64,000 bases of DNA. It comes from an uncultured Pseudomonas sp. (GTDB lineage Bacteria > Pseudomonadota > Gammaproteobacteria > Pseudomonadales > Pseudomonadaceae). The translations under genes and the position numbers were made by a program. Positions 57,889 through 64,000 of this stretch are shown in pieces. Every line of letters begins with the position of its first letter. Position 1 is the stretch's first letter. Location of the stretch: assembly GCF_913774235.1 (NCBI RefSeq), contig NZ_CAJYDW010000018.1:186001-250000 (forward strand). Reading direction: 5' to 3'. Under the pieces are notes generated by a model that saw only the letters and a list, made by a program, of their open reading frames with translations, did no database searches and was not told the DNA's origin.

Positions 57889-57916
57889 ACTTCGCATAAT
57901 GTATATTATGTTAAAT
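57889..57916 (+). other. dif: Chromosome dimer resolution site dif (XerCD)
   Basis: A 28-base site: XerC arm ACTTCGCATAA (57889-57899), central TGTATA (57900-57905) and XerD arm TTATGTTAAAT (57906-57916). The centre, XerD arm and inner XerC arm (CGCATAA) match the E. coli dif exactly. XerCD with FtsK resolve chromosome dimers here, so the site places the window at the replication terminus. Confidence 0.93.
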
Positions 57917-58306
57917 TACGTATTACGCTGGCTTCTCTTCTGAGTCTTTTGCAGCGCTGATTCGATCATTCCGTGTTTGGCCTCCACTCTCTTTACCGCC
58001 ATGTCCTTCGTGTTTATGGCATGAGGTGACTGTCGGTGAGCGGATTCAGTGCCATTCTCATCCGGCTAGCACAAGCCCCTGCATGGGATGGTCTACCAAC
58101 GCCATTATCAAGTTAGTTCTAGCTAAGTAGCGCACCTTCGTGCGATCCATGTGTTGCCTAAATTTCTTACCCATGACTGTCGCCACGCTTTCACCGGCCG
58201 TATTCTCGCTCGCCTAAATCGAGCAGCGTGGGCATGACCTCAAGCGCGCAACGGACGAGCTGTGACGAGTCTGCGGAAGGTGAACTCAAAATAAAAATAG
58301 ATTAGA

Positions 58307-58348
58307 CTTTTGCCGATTCAGCTTGAAACCAAACTGAATCGGCAAAAG
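58307..58348. repeat. 15-bp perfect inverted repeat upstream of the NERD-helicase gene
   Basis: CTTTTGCCGATTCAG (58307-58321) pairs with CTGAATCGGCAAAAG (58334-58348) around a 12-base loop, followed by CTTTTG. It is terminator-like for either strand. The remaining 57917-58453 region shows no gene. Confidence 0.8.
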
Positions 58349-58453
58349 CTTTTGTTAATGAGGTGGCCCCATGCTTCGATAGAATCAGATAGAACCCTTA
58401 GAATAAATCTCTCTTATTTAGCCTGAGCGATGGGCAGGTTTTGGGTATTGAAA

Positions 58454-60955
58454 ATGGCAAAGATGATACCTAGTCAAGGTGCTATTGACACAAACAGCTT
58501 TGGTGAACGTACAGTCTTTTCCTTGCTGAGAGATGGCTTACCTGAAGAGTATACGGTCATTCATAGCCTCCCATGGCTCTGTTCTGCAATTAAAAAAATT
58601 GACTCCAGTTTCGCCCCCACTGGAGAAATCGACTTTCTTATCATTCATGAAAGCCTCGGCGTACTTGCTCTCGAAATTAAAAGTGGCGCCTACCGTGTTG
58701 AGGGATCAATTTTTGTACATGTGCGATCTCAAAGAGTATCCAATCCGGTTATGCAGACCCGGAAAAACTCTCACGGCCTAGCGAGATGGCTCGGCTGTGA
58801 TGAGAATTTACGGATAAGAATAGGATACGGGTTCGTTTTCCCGGACAGTAGTTTTGGAGAAAGCGACTTAGGTCCAGCTTTAACTGACCGCAGTACACCA
58901 CTGCCTTCCAAGATCTTTGTACACCATGATGAGATGGGCGCCCTATCATCCAGAGTTGTCGACATCATGAAATACTGGAAGGCTGCGCTTGGCAATCCTC
59001 CCCTAGGGAGGGAGAAAGCAAATGCTATCCTTTCAGCATTGTGCCCACAGTACGATGGAGCCTTGACATGGGGAGCAAGAATATTATTCGATAATCACAT
59101 GTGGTTACGACTAACTAAAGAGCAAGCCTCGGCTGTTGAAAGAGCTCTTAACAAGAAAAAAACGGTAATAACAGGCTGGCCGGGCACAGGAAAAACAATC
59201 ATTGGAATAGAGGTCGCTAGAAGATTTTCAAGCGAAGGAAAAAACGTCCTATTTCTTACATTTAATTCTTTGCTGGCAGAAAATATCAAGATTCATCTAA
59301 AAGATGCGGGAAAATGTACGGTATCGACCTGGCACACATTCTGCCATCAAGCAAAGAAGAAGCTTGGTGTAGCCGCAGATGAAAAAATAGAGCCACAGGA
59401 GTGGTTTCAAAATAAATGCTGTGAAGACCTTGCCCAAGCTATAAAAAAAGGTCTTTTAAAAGCATACGATGCAATAGTAGTCGATGAGGCGCAAGCTTTT
59501 AACATTTCTTGGCATAAAACTCTACTTGACTGGCTGGGCGATAAGCCCGCTGTTTTTTTTGCTGACGAATCGCAAGTATTTTCGTTTGAAAAAAACACAA
59601 CAGAACTATTAGGATTGTGCCATGAAGTAGGCACCGATTCACCTTACTACTTGACTTCGGTCATTAGAATGCCAAGACAGGTGACAAATCGGCTAATTGA
59701 AGCCAAGGACTGCGCCTACCAACTACACATTCCGCGACCCGAAGAGGACGACACTCTAAGAGAGATACTGACTTACGACTGGGCAAGCGATATCACTCTG
59801 CAGATTGATGAGTTGTGCTCAAGAGGCATGACAACAGAAGATATATTGATTCTCACTCGGCTTGAGCCGTCCGATCATCTTAAAAATCTTATTAGCACCT
59901 TAGGAGTAAAGCATGCGCTGGTCAGCCGCTATAGAGGCTTAGAATCCCCTGTGGTGATCATACTTGGCTGTGATGGAATGAGCGACCCCGAGCTGTTTTG
60001 CGCCTATTCCAGGGCAACCACTCTCTGCATAGCAATCTATATGATCGAAACCCTCACGCGGAAGATTGAGGGTGCATTTCAAAAAATCCTTGCCAAGGAC
60101 GACGCTAATGCGCAAGAAATAAGTCGAGCATACAACAACTCCCTCACCACAAATATTATACTTCGCAAGAATGACGTGACAAGATACGACCTACATACAG
60201 TCGACCTATACTGGTCGAAATCTTGGGCAAGTTGGCTTGTACATACACCTTCAGAGGGTAGCTCGCACGAATTATGGGCCGATTATTTAGTGCAGAATTG
60301 GCCATGGAAAGTGTATCTATGGAGTGGTGATGCTCGCCGAAAAATTAGCCTAATACTAAAAGATGATGATAAAGGGGAGCCATATGTAAGCAGAATGCTC
60401 TACAGTATTTTTTATTGTGATGATTGCAAAGAATGCACGCCGCACCATATTCACTCAGAGGAATGCAGCTTTTGCAAGAGCGGCAATTGTCTCGCTCGCT
60501 CACAGAGTTTTACTTTAGAAAGCAATGTGGTTTCTACCGTATCCATGTTGGATCAACTAGTTTATAAAGCTCTCGGCCCTCAAGTATCTCTCGATAGAGT
60601 CGAGCTACAGGTACTGCCTCTCCCCTTGGCCGCAATGGGGGCCAGGCTGTACTCCGAGCAACGGGTAACGCAGTTCAATTTAGATTTATTAGCCTTGCCA
60701 CCTGGCAAGTATTTTTACCGTTCTGCGCTTGCATTTGTCCAATCAAGAGCCCTACTACTAAAGCCGGGAAAGACCATTTCACATAGAAAGCTTGCAGAAG
60801 AGCTATATAGCCGCTACGAAGACTTAAAGCTTATAGGTGGAGCCTCATGGCAAACAAAAATAGCGCAAGCTCTTTCTACGTCATATGGGAAGGGACTTAT
60901 AGCAAAAATTGATAAGGGGATTTATGGTCCTCCAAAAGTTCCACATGACGGGTAA
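58454..60955 (+). CDS. NERD-nuclease / superfamily 1 helicase fusion, possible defence protein
   Basis: An 833-residue protein. The N-terminal NERD domain, a restriction-like nuclease fold, has GEIDFLI (Asp60) and LALEIKSG (Glu74, Lys76). A UvrD/RecD-like helicase follows: Walker A GWPGTGKT (241-248), Walker B VVDEAQ (342-347), and motif VI in the YSRAT stretch. A Cys/His cluster (CDDCKECTPHHIHSEECSFC) lies in the C-terminal third. The gene is AT-rich against its neighbours and sits just after dif, so it was probably acquired. Start 58454 (MAKMIPSQ) looks family-like; ATG 58430 is the alternative. DNA damage repair or anti-phage action is inferred, not shown. Confidence 0.8.
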   Translation: MAKMIPSQGAIDTNSFGERTVFSLLRDGLPEEYTVIHSLPWLCSAIKKIDSSFAPTGEIDFLIIHESLGVLALEIKSGAYRVEGSIFVHVRSQRVSNPVMQTRKNSHGLARWLGCDENLRIRIGYGFVFPDSSFGESDLGPALTDRSTPLPSKIFVHHDEMGALSSRVVDIMKYWKAALGNPPLGREKANAILSALCPQYDGALTWGARILFDNHMWLRLTKEQASAVERALNKKKTVITGWPGTGKTIIGIEVARRFSSEGKNVLFLTFNSLLAENIKIHLKDAGKCTVSTWHTFCHQAKKKLGVAADEKIEPQEWFQNKCCEDLAQAIKKGLLKAYDAIVVDEAQAFNISWHKTLLDWLGDKPAVFFADESQVFSFEKNTTELLGLCHEVGTDSPYYLTSVIRMPRQVTNRLIEAKDCAYQLHIPRPEEDDTLREILTYDWASDITLQIDELCSRGMTTEDILILTRLEPSDHLKNLISTLGVKHALVSRYRGLESPVVIILGCDGMSDPELFCAYSRATTLCIAIYMIETLTRKIEGAFQKILAKDDANAQEISRAYNNSLTTNIILRKNDVTRYDLHTVDLYWSKSWASWLVHTPSEGSSHELWADYLVQNWPWKVYLWSGDARRKISLILKDDDKGEPYVSRMLYSIFYCDDCKECTPHHIHSEECSFCKSGNCLARSQSFTLESNVVSTVSMLDQLVYKALGPQVSLDRVELQVLPLPLAAMGARLYSEQRVTQFNLDLLALPPGKYFYRSALAFVQSRALLLKPGKTISHRKLAEELYSRYEDLKLIGGASWQTKIAQALSTSYGKGLIAKIDKGIYGPPKVPHDG

Positions 60956-60996
60956 TAAGTACTACTAAAGCCCTATCTCTTTTTACGTAGGGCCAT

Positions 60997-61593
60997 TCAG
61001 CGCGCCAAACCGGCCAATACGGCAGCGACATTGCCCTCAGCCTGCGCAGCGGTTTCCGCGTACAGGCTCCTGCCATGGGCGTCGATGGCCACCACGGCGG
61101 GACCGAGCCCGTGCACCCGGATCTTCGATAGGCGGTAATGGGTCAGCATCTCGGACCAGCCAACCTGGATTACGGCTTCGATGGCGCGCGACAGCAAGGT
61201 GCAGCCACCGCCTAGAAATGACAGGTAGACGCAGCCCACGCGTTGCATGGCGCGTACGCTGTGTTCGTCCAGGCCGCCTTTGCCGCCCACCAGGCGTAGG
61301 CCGAAACCCTCGATGAGACGGGGCATATAGGGATTGAAGCGGGTGCTGGTGGTGGGATTGATGTAGAGCATTTCGAAGGCACCGCCCTCCCCTTGGCTGT
61401 AACCGCCGAGATGGAAGAAGGCCTGGCCGTGTAGATCCAAAGGCGGTGGCGTACCGCTTTCCAGGCACTCGAGCAGCCGCTGGTGGGTCGGCAGCCCGGC
61501 GGTGATGATCACTTCGCCGTCGACCGTTACCAGATCGCCAGCCTGGAGCGCGCGAACCTGGGCTTCATCGAAGGGCGCTGTCAGTCGTTTCAT
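60997..61593 (-). CDS. Class I fumarase / L-tartrate dehydratase beta subunit
   Basis: A 198-residue protein of the Fumerase_C family. It has the family stretches LQAGDLVTVDGEVIITAG and PYMPRLIEGFGLRLVGGKGG, and VYLSFLGGGCTLLSRAIEAV. It pairs with the [4Fe-4S] alpha subunit coded 11 bases upstream to dehydrate a hydroxy diacid. Separate alpha and beta chains are found in TtdAB and in two-subunit fumarases; the true substrate cannot be told from sequence. Confidence 0.85.
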   Translation of the reverse strand: MKRLTAPFDEAQVRALQAGDLVTVDGEVIITAGLPTHQRLLECLESGTPPPLDLHGQAFFHLGGYSQGEGGAFEMLYINPTTSTRFNPYMPRLIEGFGLRLVGGKGGLDEHSVRAMQRVGCVYLSFLGGGCTLLSRAIEAVIQVGWSEMLTHYRLSKIRVHGLGPAVVAIDAHGRSLYAETAAQAEGNVAAVLAGLAR

Positions 61594-61604
61594 GCTCGTC
61601 GTTC

Positions 61605-62477
61605 TCACTCGAAATAGTCGACACGGCCATCCGGATGAATCCGTGCGGAGCGCCGTCGGTTGATCCAGCAGTTGAAGCAGACAGCGACCGGGGTGAAGCC
61701 GTGACCGGCGGCGTAGTCGATGTGCACCGCCATGGTGGTGGCGTCGCCACCGGTCCCCATGGGGCCGAACCCCGTGGCATTGATCGCCTTGAACAGCCGC
61801 CCTTCCATCTCGGCCAGGATCGGCTCGGGATTCTGGCTGCCGATGGGTCTGAGGATGCCCTGCTTGGCGAGCTTGGTCGCGTAGTCGAAGGTGCCGCCGA
61901 TGCCCACCCCTACCACCACTGGTGGGCAATGCTGGGGGCCGGCCTTGAGCACCACGTCCATCACGTAGCGTTCGATGACGTCCAGCGTGGGAAAGGTGAA
62001 GATTTCCAGCGCCGCCCAGCGGCCCGAACCGAGCGCCTTGGGTGAACAGGTGATCTCGATGTAATCGGCATCGTCGAGCAATTCGAACGTGGTGATCGGC
62101 ATGTCCTTGCCGGCATAGCCCCGCTCCAGCGTCAGCGGATGGGTGACGTGCTGCAGCATCGGTGGCTGGATGCTGGCGACCAAATCGGCGAAGCCATCGA
62201 CGATGGCCTGCTTGACCGGACCATCGAAGTTGACGCGGGTGCCGACCTTCACGAAGTACACCGGCACCCCCGAATCCGAGCAGACGAAGTGGTTTTCCTC
62301 TTCGGCGGCGCGAGCACTGGCGATCATCACGCCGAGGGTTTCCCTGGCGGTAGCATTGCGCTCCACGGCACTGGCACTCGCCAACGCCGCCTTGGTGTCT
62401 TCGGGAATCTTCTTGAGCGAGCGCTCGTACAGTTCGGCTGTCACCTGGCGCAACAGCGTGGAAGAAATCGTACCCAT
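61605..62477 (-). CDS. Class I fumarase / L-tartrate dehydratase alpha subunit
   Basis: A 290-residue Fumerase-family subunit with the [4Fe-4S] cysteine in HFVCSDSGVPVYF (Cys66), a second candidate in EITCSPKALGSGR, and a third near AVCFNCW. VVVGVGIGGTFDYATKLAKQGILRPIG is family-typical. The ATG at 62477 follows the pcaF stop by two bases, so they are one operon. Its neighbours, pcaF and an MFS transporter, suggest a dicarboxylate or tartrate route. Confidence 0.87.
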   Translation of the reverse strand: MGTISSTLLRQVTAELYERSLKKIPEDTKAALASASAVERNATARETLGVMIASARAAEEENHFVCSDSGVPVYFVKVGTRVNFDGPVKQAIVDGFADLVASIQPPMLQHVTHPLTLERGYAGKDMPITTFELLDDADYIEITCSPKALGSGRWAALEIFTFPTLDVIERYVMDVVLKAGPQHCPPVVVGVGIGGTFDYATKLAKQGILRPIGSQNPEPILAEMEGRLFKAINATGFGPMGTGGDATTMAVHIDYAAGHGFTPVAVCFNCWINRRRSARIHPDGRVDYFE

Positions 62478-62479
62478 GG

Positions 62480-63724
62480 CTACCTCGACAGCTGAGTTGC
62501 ATCTTGGGGGGTGGATGGGGCGTCGAGCCGTTCCAATGCCAGCGCCAGGCCCTGACCCACGCCGACGCACAGGGTCGCCAGCCCCAGCCGGCCGCCGGAT
62601 CTTTCCAGTGCATGCACGGCGGTCAGGACCAGGCGCGCGCCGCTCATACCGAGCGGATGGCCCAGGGCGATGGCGCCCCCCTGGGGATTGAGCTGTGGGG
62701 CATCGTCCGCCAGGCCCAGGGCTCGCACCACGGCGAGGCTCTGGCTGGCGAAGGCCTCGTTGAGTTCGATGACGTCGAAGGCGGTGATGTCCAGCGCGAG
62801 CCGAGCCAATAGCTTGCGCACCGCCGGCACCGGGCCGATGCCCATGACCCGCGGCGCGACACCGGCGCTGGCCATGCCCAGGATCCGGGCCCGCGGCCTG
62901 AGTCCCTGGCGCTGCGCGGCCTCGGCACTGGCGAGGAATAGCGCTGCGGCGCCGTCGTTGACCCCCGAGGCGTTGCCGGCGGTCACGCTATTGCCGGCGC
63001 CGTTGACCGGCTTGAGCCTGCCCAAGGTCTCCAGGGTGGTGTCGGGACGCGGGTGCTCGTCCTGGGCGACGACCGTCTGCCCCTTACGGCTCTGAATCAC
63101 CACCGGCACGATCTCCTCGGCGTAGAAGCCGCTGGCCTGGGCGGCGGCGGCACGGGCCTGGCTCCGGCAGGCGAAGGCATCCTGGTCGGAGCGCGAGACC
63201 TCGTAGTCCAGTGCCACGTTGTCCGCGGTCTGCGGCATGCTGTCCACGCCATACCGCTCCGCCATCAGCGGGTTGACGAAGCGCCAGCCGATGGTGGTGT
63301 CTTCGAGCTGCTGGGTGCGGGCGAAGCCGGACTCCGCCTTGCCCATGACCCAAGGCGCTCGCGACATGGACTCCACGCCGCCAGCGATCGCCAGCTCCAT
63401 TTCGCCGCAGGCGATGGCGCGATAGGCGCTGCCGATGGCTTCCAGGCCCGAGGCGCAGAGCCGGTTGAGGGTAACGCCGGGGACCGAATCGGGGAGCCCG
63501 GCCAGGAGCGCGGCCATCCGCGCCACGTTGCGGTTGTCTTCGCCGGCCTGGTTCGCGCACCCCAGGAAGACTTCGTCGATGGCAGCGGGATCGACAGCGG
63601 GATTGCGCGCCAGCAAGGCGCGGATCGGTATGGCGGCCAGGTCGTCGGCACGTACCCCGGCCAGCGCGCCGCCGTAGCGGCCAATGGGGGTACGGATGGC
63701 GTCGCAGATAAATACATCACGCAT
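62480..63724 (-). CDS. pcaF: Beta-ketoadipyl-CoA thiolase
   Basis: A 414-residue thiolase that splits beta-ketoadipyl-CoA into succinyl-CoA and acetyl-CoA, the last step of the beta-ketoadipate pathway. The acyl-binding Cys is in TLNRLCASGLEAIGSAYRAI; the base pair is in NEAFASQ and GGAIALGHPLGMSGARL; and CVGVGQG is present. MRDVFICDAIRTPIGRYGGALAGVRADDLAA is the PcaF N-terminus. AAGGAA precedes the ATG. It serves both the cat and pob routes in this window. Confidence 0.93.
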   Translation of the reverse strand: MRDVFICDAIRTPIGRYGGALAGVRADDLAAIPIRALLARNPAVDPAAIDEVFLGCANQAGEDNRNVARMAALLAGLPDSVPGVTLNRLCASGLEAIGSAYRAIACGEMELAIAGGVESMSRAPWVMGKAESGFARTQQLEDTTIGWRFVNPLMAERYGVDSMPQTADNVALDYEVSRSDQDAFACRSQARAAAAQASGFYAEEIVPVVIQSRKGQTVVAQDEHPRPDTTLETLGRLKPVNGAGNSVTAGNASGVNDGAAALFLASAEAAQRQGLRPRARILGMASAGVAPRVMGIGPVPAVRKLLARLALDITAFDVIELNEAFASQSLAVVRALGLADDAPQLNPQGGAIALGHPLGMSGARLVLTAVHALERSGGRLGLATLCVGVGQGLALALERLDAPSTPQDATQLSR

Positions 63725-63753
63725 GAACGAGAATTCCTTCGCAGCGGGGTGGC

Positions 63754-64000
63754 CTAGTGAGTGGATGCCTTGGGCTTGCCGGTTTCCGGTGGGGTGCCGA
63801 GCACGATCATGGCGGCGCCGACCAGCATCAGTACGCCATAGGCGGCCTGGGACGCGGCCATGCTGCCGGTGAGGTCGATGAGCGCGCCGACGACGACCGG
63901 CATGAAGACATCGCCGACGCCTGCGAGGGTGGTGACCAGGGCGATGCTGCCCGCCGCCGCCTTGCCGGTGAGCAGGCTGCCTGGCAGGGTCCAGAAGGGT
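63754..64000 (-). CDS. MFS transporter, C-terminal part (truncated by window edge)
   Basis: The frame is open to the window end and reads as the last two membrane segments of a 12-helix major facilitator: PFWTLPGSLLTGKAAAGSIALV and then LMLVGAAMIVLG with a short tail (PPETGKPKASTH). The style (GVGDVFMPVVVGALIDLTG) is that of the ACS subfamily, which carries tartrate, phthalate or other organic acids. It heads the pcaF-hydro-lyase run, so it probably imports their substrate. Confidence 0.82.
   Translation of the reverse strand, partial: PFWTLPGSLLTGKAAAGSIALVTTLAGVGDVFMPVVVGALIDLTGSMAASQAAYGVLMLVGAAMIVLGTPPETGKPKASTH

Noticed and set aside
57883-57916. Resemblance to a loxP arm (ATAACTTCG)
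   Set aside because: Only the first arm matches and the second does not; the site is fully explained as chromosomal dif.

Overview
The window is chromosomal DNA of a high-GC gammaproteobacterium, almost certainly a Pseudomonas. Three gene blocks point there: queF / mlaA / PilZ / rssB-rssC / tal / dusA; mltD / gloB / methyltransferase / rnhA / dnaQ / fimL / nudC; and the catR-catBCA, benR-benABCD and pobA-pobR aromatic clusters. It appears to lie at the replication terminus: a clear XerCD dif site is at 57889-57916 and a Tus-family fork-arrest gene about 6 kb before it (50988-51932). The species cannot be fixed from the sequence.

Layout. 1-6 kb: housekeeping genes ending with dusA. 6-9.4 kb: accessory and partly AT-rich, with a frameshifted phage baseplate-V remnant just upstream of the dusA 5' end, a CHASE-GGDEF protein and small unknowns. 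9.6-14.4 kb: an ECF sigma / anti-sigma / fasciclin set, a two-component system and an EF-hand protein. 14.5-21 kb: a Zur-box-like site in front of a Nik/Opp-type ABC importer and an OprD porin. 21-31 kb: a chemoreceptor, then the benzoate-to-muconolactone pathway (ben and cat). 31-44.8 kb: small proteins, an FNT-family channel, fabI, mltD, gloB, rnhA, dnaQ, fimL, nudC and pobA with its regulator. 44.7-51 kb: a large hybrid sensor kinase, a stand-alone aroA and phoD.

51-64 kb: tus; then a non-coding locus with tandem inverted repeats, an IHF-like site, a sigma-54 promoter and a short RNA rich in CA motifs ending in a terminator (51967-52334), which reads as a CrcZ/CrcY-type decoy RNA for Hfq/Crc; then a polyol-type binding protein with a dehydrogenase but no permeases, an aldo/keto reductase, dif, an AT-rich NERD-nuclease/helicase gene, a two-subunit fumarase/tartrate-dehydratase-type enzyme, pcaF and the end of an MFS transporter.

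The parts fit together. Benzoate is taken to catechol (BenABCD) and muconolactone (CatABC), 4-hydroxybenzoate to protocatechuate (PobA), and PcaF performs the last thiolytic step of the beta-ketoadipate pathway. AAYAAYAA-like CA motifs sit in the leaders of catB, catA, benR, benA, the OprD porin and the polyol binding protein, which are plausible Hfq/Crc targets, so the window may hold both a catabolite-repression decoy RNA and several of the genes it relieves. No rRNA, tRNA, CRISPR array or intact insertion sequence was seen.
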